Origin: DASVWZ01 sp963708575
Lineage (GTDB): Bacteria > Acidobacteriota > Terriglobia > Terriglobales > Acidobacteriaceae
Length of the DNA: 64,000 nucleotides
Direction of reading: 5' to 3'
Assembly (NCBI GenBank): GCA_963708575.1
Contig: CAVPTB010000007.1
Coordinates: forward strand, 2,232,001-2,296,000
Positions 34,380 through 41,661 of the stretch are shown here, piece after piece. Position 1 is the stretch's first letter. Every line of letters starts with the position of its first letter. The position numbers and the translations under genes were made by a program. Below the pieces are notes generated by a model. It was not told where the DNA came from. It saw only the letters and a list, made by a program, of their open reading frames with translations, and searched no databases.

Positions 34380-35274
34380 TGACGTTCTCCAACACGCCGA
34401 GTGCGCTTTCGGTCAGAATCGCAATCGAACAGTAGAGCGAGATCAGGTACGAGGCGATCGCCTTGTGATTGATCCCCATAAATCGGACCGACAAGCTTGG
34501 CGATACTTCACCCGGCAGACCAGGCTGGAAGAGCCCGATCACTCCCTGCTTCTTTTCCCCGGTGCGCAGAAGGAGAATATTGGTCTTTTCACCCTTCACC
34601 GCCAGCTTGTCTGAAGGGACGAGCGGAATTCCTCTCCACGTAAGGAACGAAGTGCCAAACATCGTAGTGGTCGGAGGGGGTACACCGCGACGCGTGCATT
34701 CGCGTCCGAACGCCGCGATCGCGCGTGGATGGGCGAGAAAGAAGCTAGGCTCCTTCCACACTCTTGAAATCAGCTCGTCCAAGTCATCGGGGGTGGGCGC
34801 TCCCTTGCGCGGCTTCACCCGTAGCTCGGAGGCAACGTTATTGACTAGACCGTATTCGGTATTGTTCACCAGTTCGTTTTCTTGGCGCTCCTTGACCTTC
34901 TCAATCATGAGGCGCAACTGTTCGCGGATCTGGTCGTGAGGGCTGCGGTACAAATCGGAGATGCGCGTCTGCACGTCAAGAACAGTGGTCACGGCGTTCA
35001 AAGTGTATTCGCGAGGTTTTTCTTCATAATCGACATAGATTTCCGGCAGATCGACTTCATCGTCGGGACTGCATTCGATGGTGCGGGTTCCGGGCCGAGT
35101 TACCTTCACTTTATTAACGCGATAAGTCCCGGATTCTACGGGGACCCAAGATAGAAACGTGACCAGCCAGCGCGGCGTGATCGCGTCCATCATAGGGACG
35201 GTTTTCGTGACATTCGCGAGTTGCCGCGCCTGCTGCTCGCTCAGGGTATGACGAACTTCAGCTTTCTCAGGCAT
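34351..35274 (-). CDS. Family 2A encapsulin shell protein (SrpI-like)
   Basis: 307-residue HK97-fold protein that assembles into a protein nanocompartment. It matches the SrpI branch: TLSEQQARQLANVTKTVPMM, ITPRWLVTFLSWVPVESGTY, then PREYTLNAVTTVLDVQTRIS, LYRSPHDQIREQLRLMIEKV, TPDDLDELISRVWKEPSFFL, HPRAIAAFGRECTRRGV and GIPLVPSDKL. It has no inserted cyclic-nucleotide-binding domain, so it is type 2A and not 2B. GAGGAG lies 8 bases before the ATG. Its gene overlaps the start of the cysteine desulfurase cargo gene, pointing to coupled translation. Family 2A shells hold cysteine desulfurase and are linked to sulfur storage or stress; no serine acetyltransferase or rhodanese gene follows here. 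Confidence 0.95.
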   Translation of the reverse strand: MPEKAEVRHTLSEQQARQLANVTKTVPMMDAITPRWLVTFLSWVPVESGTYRVNKVKVTRPGTRTIECSPDDEVDLPEIYVDYEEKPREYTLNAVTTVLDVQTRISDLYRSPHDQIREQLRLMIEKVKERQENELVNNTEYGLVNNVASELRVKPRKGAPTPDDLDELISRVWKEPSFFLAHPRAIAAFGRECTRRGVPPPTTTMFGTSFLTWRGIPLVPSDKLAVKGEKTNILLLRTGEKKQGVIGLFQPGLPGEVSPSLSVRFMGINHKAIASYLISLYCSIAILTESALGVLENVNVDQYHEYK

Positions 35275-35650
35275 ACGATTAGCTCCTCATTGCTTTATCA
35301 ATCTTTTCGGAAAGGCCAAATCGGAACAGCAGGGATGGAAAGCGGAACAGGACGAATTGGCTTTTTCATCCGGCATGTCGCTCGAAAGGAAACTTCGGTG
35401 AGTCTCGCTTTGCGAACTGGTTGTAGTAATAGAAGTCTGCCACCCAGAAAAAAATGCATCCGTGACGGCCGTCACACGCAACGGTGTAAAACCCACTACT
35501 GCGGTCGTCTGCATTCGTGTGGCTTCCTAACTTTGTAAATGAGTTGATTGATTGAACGACAGCGAGGAATATCACGAGGAAAGTCAGTTGTCAACAATCT
35601 CTATGGTGTTAATGGAAAATACAGGGAATGGACGAGTTCGCCATGTCCTG
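35275..35650. other. 376-base region upstream of the encapsulin gene
   Basis: Leader and promoter space for the leftward encapsulin operon. No gene is seen. A perfect 14-base palindrome lies at 35462-35475 (separate entry). I could not pick a convincing -35/-10 pair. Confidence 0.5.
35462..35475. promoter_or_regulatory. Perfect palindrome GTGACGGCCGTCAC (possible operator)
   Basis: A 14-base perfect palindrome, 188 bases before the encapsulin ATG. On the minus strand TTGCGT precedes it and TGCATT follows 17 bases later, so it could lie within a promoter, though that -10 is poor. A regulator site is a reasonable but untested reading. Confidence 0.4.
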
Positions 35651-35908
35651 CTAGGCGCCGCTTGCCGCCGCGTGGGCCTTGTAAAATTTTTTCTTGGCCT
35701 GAGCACGAATCTCGTCCAACTCCGCGTGCAATCTTCGTATTTCAGCATCCAGCTCAATAAAGCTTAAGCAAGGTGCACTGACCAGCTCGCTGGCCTTCAC
35801 GCCAGCATAATCTTTACCAGCTTTTGTCCTGAGGGATATGCACGCGGAAGGTCGTTCAGTGCCGGGATCACTCTCGAGGTACAGAAGATCCAACGTTTTC
35901 GTTTCCAT
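35651..35908 (-). CDS. Hypothetical protein with C-terminal helix (85 aa)
   Basis: 85 residues from the ATG at 35908 (an earlier in-frame start at 35944 adds 12 residues). The first half looks like two short strands (TLDLLYLESDPG, ACISLRTKAGKDYAG); the second half is a charged helix (FIELDAEIRRLHAELDEIRA), then QAKKKFYKAHAAA. No membrane segment, metal site or known family is visible. It is on the same strand as the encapsulin genes but 376 bases upstream, so linkage to them is uncertain. Confidence 0.6.
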   Translation of the reverse strand: METKTLDLLYLESDPGTERPSACISLRTKAGKDYAGVKASELVSAPCLSFIELDAEIRRLHAELDEIRAQAKKKFYKAHAAASGA

Positions 35909-36073
35909 AGTAGGTGGATTATCGCAAGTAACTACGTCAACCACACCTGGTCAATCAGAGAAGCTGGTTACGAAAATAACGCCAAGTGCGCTAGTAAATC
36001 AAGAAGCCTTTTTCAACAGGCCAATCTCGGACGGCGATGCGCACAAACACCCGAAAGTGTCGTCTGCCTGGAG

Positions 36074-36379
36074 CTAAAACGGCTTTCTTAGGACGACTTC
36101 GCTGTCATGGATGAAGAATTGGGCAGAGCAGGTTCCGGACCCGCAGATGACCGGGAGCAATCCGGCAAGTTGTTTGCGCGTGATCAGACCGAGGGTTCCG
36201 CACTCAGGACAGGCCAGCACGGCCCAGTAGGGATCGTCTTTCTCCCCAACTTTGCCGGCATTTTCCAGCACGAAGATCGTCCCCGGAAGCATCTGCTCCG
36301 GGATCCATTCACTAAGAAGGTCCAGTTCTCCAACCATTCCGCCCCCCTGTGGAACTGAAGTCAGCCGAACCACTCCCAT
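36074..36379 (-). CDS. Small putative zinc-ribbon protein (101 aa)
   Basis: 101 residues. A CPEC motif (LACPECGTLGLI) and a later pair CGSGTC (VICGSGTCSAQF) could bind one zinc ion in a rubredoxin-like ribbon. The first half is hydrophobic/acidic without a membrane segment. The ATG follows the MerR-type gene's stop with no gap (TAGATG), so the two are translated together. It may act with that regulator or carry metal; I recognise no named family. Confidence 0.65.
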   Translation of the reverse strand: MGVVRLTSVPQGGGMVGELDLLSEWIPEQMLPGTIFVLENAGKVGEKDDPYWAVLACPECGTLGLITRKQLAGLLPVICGSGTCSAQFFIHDSEVVLRKPF

Positions 36380-36850
36380 CTAAGATGCCAGCCTTGCCTT
36401 ATGTATCTCGCGAGCCGCTGCCGATTTACTGCTTTTTTTTCCTGAAAGTACGGCACGCACCTGTTTTACCGCATCGCTAAGACAAACCGTCAGCATGGGC
36501 TGACACGAGTTCTTGAGGATGTCCACGATTTGCCGCGGCGAGGTTTCGAGATACAGCGTGCGGCCGTCGCTGAGCAGATGGTATTCAGAGGCGCCGCTGA
36601 CCGTTTCCGCCAGGCGCTTGCCGAATTCCTTCTGCAGAAAACGCATGACTTTGCGGACACGCTGCAGGGAAAAACCTTTGCGGCGCAGTTCGCAGATGAC
36701 GGCGACTTCGGCAAGATCTTCCATCGAATAGAGGCGGCGATGGCCTTCGCGCAACGGCACCACGATGCGGCGCTCGTCCCACCATTGCAACTGGCGGGCG
36801 GTGATGCCAGTGAGCTGGATGACCTCTCGGGATGTGAACAGATCCTGCAT
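36380..36850 (-). CDS. MerR-family transcriptional regulator
   Basis: 156 residues. The N-terminal winged helix-turn-helix of the MerR family is clear: LFTSREVIQLTGITARQLQW, then WDERRIVVPLREGHRRLYSM and EDLAEVAVICELRRKGFSLQ. The C-terminal half lacks the Cys residues of metal-sensing MerR proteins and has a helical segment (VRKVMRFLQKEFGKRLAE) followed by a strand-rich part and a basic tail. It lies first in a two-gene unit with the zinc-ribbon protein. The inducer and target promoter are unknown. Confidence 0.85.
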   Translation of the reverse strand: MQDLFTSREVIQLTGITARQLQWWDERRIVVPLREGHRRLYSMEDLAEVAVICELRRKGFSLQRVRKVMRFLQKEFGKRLAETVSGASEYHLLSDGRTLYLETSPRQIVDILKNSCQPMLTVCLSDAVKQVRAVLSGKKSSKSAAAREIHKARLAS

Positions 36851-37050
36851 TTCGGTTATAAATGTTTAAAACAATCCCACAACGAAATGTTTCGATCATT
36901 GTAGAGTCGGTCGGCTCAGAGTCAAGTAAAGATTGTGTGGAAAAGGGGTTATGAGGAGAGTTCCTGGGCTGGGAAGGGTCAGCGGCAGAAATCGAAGGCT
37001 TTTGTAACCCAAGGCACTGAGGGTCAAAGGAAATTTCAAGAGCTTTATAG

Positions 37051-37269
37051 CTAACCGCACTGGGACGAACTGCCGCCGCCTACGAAGTGAACAATCTCGA
37101 GCCGATCTCCTTCGGCCAAGAATGTTTGGGACCACTGTTCACGGGGTACTATATTGCGGTTTCTTTCGACGGCGACGCGCCCGGCCTTCATGCCGAGCGT
37201 TTCGAGCAGAGCGGCTAAGGTGAGGGACGATTCGATGTCGCGATCTTCCCCGTTGATCTGGATCTTCAT
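37051..37269 (-). CDS. thiS: ThiS-like sulfur carrier with a tail after GG
   Basis: 72-residue ubiquitin-fold sulfur carrier for thiazole synthesis in thiamine biosynthesis. It has the expected start (MKIQINGEDRDIESSLTLAA) and the end region REQWSQTFLAEGDRLEIVHF. Active ThiS ends in Gly-Gly, whose carboxylate is adenylated and then carries sulfur; here VGGG is followed by SSSQCG before the stop. The tail would have to be removed for activity, or the gene is altered at its end. No thiG, thiF or thiC is adjacent. It lies 44 bases downstream of the DUF5675 gene. Confidence 0.85.
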   Translation of the reverse strand: MKIQINGEDRDIESSLTLAALLETLGMKAGRVAVERNRNIVPREQWSQTFLAEGDRLEIVHFVGGGSSSQCG

Positions 37270-37313
37270 GTCGCGATTCTCTCAGTGGAGTGCGGGTCTA
37301 GGCAAGGACGGGG

Positions 37314-37775
37314 CTAGGTTCGGGAGATCTGATTCTGCGGTAGCGGCAGAGGCGGGTTCGAGACTCGTATCTTTACTTCTTCTCTTCGATTGATCGCGGC
37401 CTCGAGTTTTGGAAATAACGTGTTGAAGGCAACACGCGATTCGAGAATGGTGGCGCTTCCGCGTCGACGACCCACGAGTATGCAGCCCTCGGTATCGTCT
37501 GCACAGTTGCCGCAGTGGATGCGAACTCCGACAAATCCGGGAACATCGAGAAGTTGAGGCATGAGCCTGTGGAAGCGCGTTGATAGGTTAATCGTGACCG
37601 GATAAATGCCCGAAGGAATCGCAGTTTCGCCGGGAATTTTCCATTTCACTACTTCGAGTCTCGGCACTTCCCGGATTACATCCTCCAGAGTGAAACATTC
37701 GAAGCCGCCATCTACATACAAGGAGCCGATGGTGCAGCCGTTGGCGCTTGGGTCGCGACGGACTTCCAGAAGCAT
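37314..37775 (-). CDS. DUF5675 family protein
   Basis: 153 residues matching the DUF5675 pattern: CTIGSLYVDGGFECFTLEDV, the phrase KIPGETAIPSGIYPVTINLS, RFHRLMPQLLDVPGFVGVRI and HCGNCADDTEGCILVG. The conserved His-Cys-Gly-Asn and the Asp-Thr-Glu-Gly-Cys motifs resemble an active site shared with L,D-transpeptidase-like or phage-related proteins, but no function has been shown to my knowledge. Genes of this family occur in prophages and in ordinary chromosomes; nothing here points to a phage. Confidence 0.82.
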   Translation of the reverse strand: MLLEVRRDPSANGCTIGSLYVDGGFECFTLEDVIREVPRLEVVKWKIPGETAIPSGIYPVTINLSTRFHRLMPQLLDVPGFVGVRIHCGNCADDTEGCILVGRRRGSATILESRVAFNTLFPKLEAAINRREEVKIRVSNPPLPLPQNQISRT

Positions 37776-37849
37776 GCTGAACTCCGGGCAGCAATCCTAA
37801 TCGTTCGCGGTCGTGCGCCTGACAAATGGCCGACAGAATGGCGGCGCTG

Positions 37850-38440
37850 CTACTCGTCTACGTGGCGAAGTTGGAATTTTCGGGTAGCGGTGCGCCCGGA
37901 ATAGCTGGCCTGGACCAGGACGGCCGAATCCGGTAGCGCGGACTCGTCCACATCAATGGTCATCTCCGCGTCTCCGCCGGCTCCGGTCATGACCTGGGTA
38001 TAGAAAGGAGCGGCCGTGTGCCGGGCAAAGCGTACGGTCAGGCGGGCCCCCGCAACGGCGACGCCTCCGTCAGTGACCCGTAGCTTCAACAGAAGATGAC
38101 GGTCGGCATGGACCGATAGAGCGTTGAGCCACTGCACATCGAGTTCTTTGATCGCCGCCAGCGTCTCGGGGGTGTCCTTCTTATCGAAGACGGATTCCAC
38201 ACGACCTTCGCGCAGGGCGTCGAGAACCAGACGATGCTGGTCGCGGAGCATCTGCTCTTTTTGCTGATCGGTAAAACCGGGCTGTCCAGCCCTGTCGGCA
38301 TAGGAAACGGCACGCTTTCCCATGCAACGTCCGCGGACAAAGACTTGCGTCTGTAGCAGCAGTTCGTTCTCACGGGCTTCGCTCTGCACGTGGTAGACGG
38401 TGCCGTCGTGCTTTTCGTCGGTGTTAAAGCCAAAAATCAT
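37850..38440 (-). CDS. Conserved-looking protein with C-terminal Ig-like domain
   Basis: 196 residues, no signal peptide. The first part (MIFGFNTDEKHDGTVYHVQS) is strand-rich and a second section is helical (QQKEQMLRDQHRLVLDALRE). The C-terminal 85 residues look like an Ig-like or carboxypeptidase-regulatory fold with alternating strands (HLLLKLRVTDGGVAVAGARL, ALPDSAVLVQASYSG). I know no family name. It is transcribed away from the nuo operon and shares the intergenic region with the nuoA promoter. Confidence 0.65.
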   Translation of the reverse strand: MIFGFNTDEKHDGTVYHVQSEARENELLLQTQVFVRGRCMGKRAVSYADRAGQPGFTDQQKEQMLRDQHRLVLDALREGRVESVFDKKDTPETLAAIKELDVQWLNALSVHADRHLLLKLRVTDGGVAVAGARLTVRFARHTAAPFYTQVMTGAGGDAEMTIDVDESALPDSAVLVQASYSGRTATRKFQLRHVDE

Positions 38441-38578
38441 CTCGGGCTTTCATCCTACATGATTCCAAACACAATGGAGGTTACGAGAGTTGAGGCGCGT
38501 TATTTTCCGTCCGAGAAAGTTTTATTCGGAACTTCCACAGCTTTCGATGAAAACACCGTGAGAAAGCGCCCCGGTTGC

Positions 38579-38607
38579 TTGACACTCTCCGACGCGAACT
38601 CTAATCT
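38579..38607 (+). promoter_or_regulatory. Sigma-70 promoter of the nuo operon
   Basis: TTGACA (38579-38584) and TAATCT (38602-38607) have an exact 17-base spacer. Transcription should start near 38614, 38 bases before the nuoA ATG. The -35 is a consensus match. Confidence 0.8.
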
Positions 38608-38651
38608 AGAATGTTTCCTAAACAGTAGCGCGAATTATATATAGCCTCCAT

Positions 38652-39047
38652 ATGCCGGACAATTATTTCGCCCGTTACCTGCCATTATTGATCCACTTTG
38701 TGGTCGCAGGCGGCTTGGCGGCCGCAATTGTGACTTTGTCGTGGATCCTTGGCTATCGCAAGCCGACGCGGGCGAAAATGTCTCCGTATGAGTGCGGCAT
38801 GGTGCCGATTGGAGACGCGCGGCAGCGGTTCTCGGTGAAGTTCTACCTGGTGGCGATGTTGTTCATTCTGTTCGATGTGGAAGCCGTGTTTCTCTACCCC
38901 TGGGCGGTCATTCTTCGTGACCTGAAGATGTTTGGATTCTGGGAGATGCTGGTTTATATCGGCATCGTGCTGGTCGGCTACTTCTATATATGGAAGAAGG
39001 GTGCGCTGGACTGGGGCGCAGCGCCAGTAAGACGAGGTGAGGTCTAA
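38652..39047 (+). CDS. nuoA: NADH-quinone oxidoreductase subunit A
   Basis: 131-residue membrane subunit of complex I with three membrane helices (LPLLIHFVVAGGLAAAIVTL near the N-terminus, LVAMLFILFDVEAVFLYPWA, MLVYIGIVLVGYFYIW). The conserved loop KMSPYECGMVPIGDARQRFS has the Cys that lies at the quinone-site entrance. It is the first gene of the operon, and its stop overlaps the nuoC start (TAATG). In most genomes nuoB follows nuoA; here it does not. Confidence 0.97.
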   Translation: MPDNYFARYLPLLIHFVVAGGLAAAIVTLSWILGYRKPTRAKMSPYECGMVPIGDARQRFSVKFYLVAMLFILFDVEAVFLYPWAVILRDLKMFGFWEMLVYIGIVLVGYFYIWKKGALDWGAAPVRRGEV

Positions 39048-39544
39048 TGGATCCGGCCCCGCCAATCACGGATATCGAACAACTTAAGGCTCATCCGGCG
39101 ATCGCCTGCCTGCAGTCGTGGAATCCTGCGGTCGTTGAGGGCGTAAAGTTTGATCGGGACGAAATGACCCTGTACGTGGAGCGCTCCGCGATTCGCGAAG
39201 CTTGCTCCCTGCTGCGGGACACTCCGAACTGCGCGTTCACCTATCTTTCTGACGTAACTTGCGTCGATTGGTATCCTTCGGAGCCTCGGTTTGAAGTGGT
39301 CTATCACCTGCTATCGATCCCGAATAAAGAACGGGTTCGCTTAAAGGTTCGGCTGAGTGGAGATAGTCCCGCGGTGGAGTCGGTAACCTCGGTCTGGCCA
39401 GGTGCTAATTACTTTGAGCGCGAAGTGTTCGACCTGTTTGGGATCCGTTTTACCGGGCATCCATATTTACGCCGCATCCAGATGCCAGAGAATTGGGAAG
39501 GCCATCCTCTGCGGAAAGACTATCCGGTGGAGGGCTACCGCTAG
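39047..39544 (+). CDS. nuoC: NADH-quinone oxidoreductase subunit C
   Basis: 165-residue peripheral-arm subunit of complex I. It has the conserved DVTCVDWYPSEPRFEVVYHL, then VRLKVRLSGDSPAVESVTSV, WPGANYFEREVFDLFGIRFT and GHPYLRRIQMPENWEGHPLR, followed by KDYPVEGYR. Not fused to NuoD, in contrast to E. coli. The nuoD ATG comes 3 bases after its stop. Confidence 0.97.
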   Translation: MDPAPPITDIEQLKAHPAIACLQSWNPAVVEGVKFDRDEMTLYVERSAIREACSLLRDTPNCAFTYLSDVTCVDWYPSEPRFEVVYHLLSIPNKERVRLKVRLSGDSPAVESVTSVWPGANYFEREVFDLFGIRFTGHPYLRRIQMPENWEGHPLRKDYPVEGYR

Positions 39545-39547
39545 GCA

Positions 39548-40753
39548 ATGGCCCACCTGAATCCCACCCCTTCTCTCGAACCCGGCCAGGATCGCACCAT
39601 GATCCTGAACATGGGTCCGCAACACCCCTCGACCCACGGAGTCCTGCGCGTCATCCTGGAGATCGATGGCGAGAATATTGTGCGGATCATGCCGGACATC
39701 GGCTATCTGCACACCGGTATCGAGAAGACTTGCGAGGCGAAGTTCTACCAGCAGGTCGTGCCGCTTACCGATCGGATCGACTACCTCTGCCCCATGACCA
39801 ATAACCTCTGCTATGTACTGGCAGTGGAGAAGTTGTTGGGTTTGGAAATACCGCCCAAGGCACAGTGGTTGCGCGTCATGATGAATGAACTGACGCGGAT
39901 CAACTCACACCTTGTGTGGCTGGGTACGCACGCCATGGACATTGGCGCGATGACCGTATTCCTCTATTGCTTCCGCGAGCGGGAAGACATTCTCCGGCTT
40001 TTTGAAGCGGTGAGCGGCCAGCGCATGATGACCTCCTATTTCCGCGTGGGTGGGGTGGCGCTCGAACCGCCTCTGGACTTCTTTGATCGGGTGCGGAAGT
40101 TCGCTAATCGCTTTCCATCGAAGGTGGATGAGTACGAGAACCTTTTGACCGGCAATCCAATTTGGATGATGCGGACCAAAGGCGTGGCAACCATTACAGC
40201 CGAAGATGCTTTGGCTTTGGGGGCGAGTGGTCCAACGCTGCGCGGCAGCGGGGTGGATTTCGACCTGCGGCGCGACATGCCTTACTCGGGCTACGAGAAT
40301 TTCAAGTTCAAGGTGCCAATCCGGACTGAGGGCGACGTGTTCGCCCGCTATCTGTGTCGCGTTCAAGAATTGCGCGAGTCGATCGGCATCGTTCAGCAGG
40401 CGCTGGATGGGATGCCGTCGGGACCGATCAAGGCCGATGCGCCCAAAGTTGTGCTGCCGGACCGCGAAAAGATGAAGACGCAGATGGAGGCGCTCATCTA
40501 TCACTTCAAGATTATTACGGAAGGCTTTGCCGTGCCCGAGGGTGAAGTCTATCAGGCAGTGGAATCGCCACGCGGAGAGATGGGGTATTACATCGTCAGC
40601 GACGGTACGGCTAAGCCTTACCGGGTTCACATGCGCTCGGCTTGCTTGGCGAATATGCAGACCTTGCCGAAAATGTGTGAAGGGCGACTGCTGGCGGACG
40701 TAGTCGCAGCAATCGGGTCGATTGACATCGTGCTGGGAGAAATCGACAGGTAG
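39548..40753 (+). CDS. nuoD: NADH-quinone oxidoreductase subunit D
   Basis: 401-residue 49-kDa-type subunit that forms the quinone site together with NuoB. Seen: LNMGPQHPSTHGVLRVILEI, the DIGYLHTGIEKTCEAKFYQQ region, RIDYLCPMTNNLCYVLAVEK, LNELTRINSHL-like MMNELTRINSHLVWLGT, GGVALEPPLD and the C-terminal SPRGEMGYYIVSDGTAKPYR and SACLANMQTLPKMCEG. The His in HPSTHG and Tyr near the N-terminus are the quinone-binding residues. Its stop is followed by A+T-rich repeat sequence and a broken small gene before nuoE. Confidence 0.97.
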   Translation: MAHLNPTPSLEPGQDRTMILNMGPQHPSTHGVLRVILEIDGENIVRIMPDIGYLHTGIEKTCEAKFYQQVVPLTDRIDYLCPMTNNLCYVLAVEKLLGLEIPPKAQWLRVMMNELTRINSHLVWLGTHAMDIGAMTVFLYCFREREDILRLFEAVSGQRMMTSYFRVGGVALEPPLDFFDRVRKFANRFPSKVDEYENLLTGNPIWMMRTKGVATITAEDALALGASGPTLRGSGVDFDLRRDMPYSGYENFKFKVPIRTEGDVFARYLCRVQELRESIGIVQQALDGMPSGPIKADAPKVVLPDREKMKTQMEALIYHFKIITEGFAVPEGEVYQAVESPRGEMGYYIVSDGTAKPYRVHMRSACLANMQTLPKMCEGRLLADVVAAIGSIDIVLGEIDR

Positions 40754-40790
40754 AAAATTGGTCATTCGTAATTTGTAATTGGTAATTTGA
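40754..40790. repeat. A+T-rich repeat, left flank of the inserted gene
   Basis: After the nuoD stop the sequence becomes A+T-rich with GTAATTTGTAATT followed by GGTAATTTG. It is the imperfect reverse complement of the repeat at 41137-41164 and flanks the S23-type gene. Confidence 0.6.
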
Positions 40791-40791
40791 A

Positions 40792-41138
40792 GTGCCTACA
40801 CCTGAAGAGTTACGGCAGCGAACGAAGAAGTTTGCTCTGAGGATTATTCGGATGTATCGCGCGTTACCGGCATCAGCGGAAGCGCAGGTCTTAGGCAAGC
40901 AGTTGTTGCGGTGTGGAACATCGGTGGCCGCGAACTATCGGGCGGCTTGTAGAGGTAGGTCTCGTGCAGAGTTCGCCGCAAAGCTGGGCGTTGTGGTGGA
41001 AGAAGCCGACGAGAGCATGCTGTGGTTGGAGTTGCTGGCATCGTAAAGCAGGAGTTGCTTGAGCCGTTGCAACAGGAAGCAAAAGAGCTCACTGCGTTGT
41101 TTACCGCTTCGCGTCACACAACGCGTGGGCGAGGTTAA
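40792..41138 (+). pseudogene. Broken 23S-IVS-type four-helix-bundle gene
   Basis: Remnant of a four-helix-bundle protein of the 23S rRNA intervening-sequence (S23) family. From a GTG at 40792 it reads TKKFALRIIRMYRALPASAE, LRCGTSVAANYRAACRGRSR and AEFAAKLGVVVEEADESMLW, then LELLAS and a stop at 41044-41046. The usual continuation (IVKQELLEPLQQEAKELTAL, then FTASRHTT) is in another frame from about 41040 to the TAA at 41136-41138; sequence around LELL appears to be missing. It sits between nuoD and nuoE, which normally adjoin, and A+T-rich repeats flank it. Confidence 0.8.
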
Positions 41139-41164
41139 ATTACAAATTGAAAATTACAAATTGA
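41137..41164 (+). repeat. Perfect 14-bp tandem repeat before nuoE
   Basis: AAATTACAAATTGA occurs twice without a gap (41137-41150 and 41151-41164) and ends 2 bases before the nuoE ATG. It occupies the place where a Shine-Dalgarno sequence should be. Confidence 0.85.
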
Positions 41165-41166
41165 AA

Positions 41167-41649
41167 ATGAGATTTTCGGAACAATTCGAGACTCGCTTCG
41201 CGGAGATGATCACTCACTATCCAACCAAGCGCTCTGCGCTGGTTCCTACTCTGCTTTATGCGCAGGATGAGGTTGGGTTTCTGAGTGACGAGGTCATCGC
41301 GGAACTCGCAGCGCGGCTAGAGTTGACTGACTTGGAAGTCCGCAACGTGATCAGCTACTACTCAATGCTGACCACCAAGCCAAGGGGCAAGTACAACGTC
41401 CAGGTTTGCACGAACATTGCCTGCATGCTGCGTGGCGGCGAAGAACTCCTGGATCATTGCAAGCGGAAGTTGGGAATTGGACACAAGGGCACGACTCCGG
41501 ATGGATTGTTTTCTCTGGAAGAAGTGGAATGCATCGGAGCTTGCAGCTGGGCTCCCGCAGTGCAAGTGAACTACGACTTTCACGAGAACTTGACGACGGA
41601 GCAGATAGATAAGATTTTGGACGGGTATCAAAAGAAGGGCACGCAGTAG
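41167..41649 (+). CDS. nuoE: NADH-quinone oxidoreductase subunit E
   Basis: 160-residue 24-kDa-type subunit with a [2Fe-2S] cluster (N1a). The four Cys ligands are in VCTNIACMLRGG and ECIGACSWAP. Other features: YPTKRSALVPTLLYAQDEVG, LELTDLEVRNVISYYSMLTT and TPDGLFSLEEVECIGA. I chose the ATG at 41167, which opens MRFSEQFETRFAEM; the frame runs further up through repeat sequence that is not conserved. There is no Shine-Dalgarno sequence, as an A+T-rich tandem repeat directly precedes it. Confidence 0.96.
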   Translation: MRFSEQFETRFAEMITHYPTKRSALVPTLLYAQDEVGFLSDEVIAELAARLELTDLEVRNVISYYSMLTTKPRGKYNVQVCTNIACMLRGGEELLDHCKRKLGIGHKGTTPDGLFSLEEVECIGACSWAPAVQVNYDFHENLTTEQIDKILDGYQKKGTQ

Positions 41650-41661
41650 GACCATTGAGCA

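Noticed and set aside
37270..37313. TPP riboswitch before thiS
   Set aside because: The space is 44 bases with no matching stem structure; the gene appears to share an upstream transcript.
39905..40765. Long open frame of 286 codons antisense to nuoD
   Set aside because: It is the mirror of a highly conserved gene, has no recognisable motif and no ribosome-binding site; nuoD is certain.
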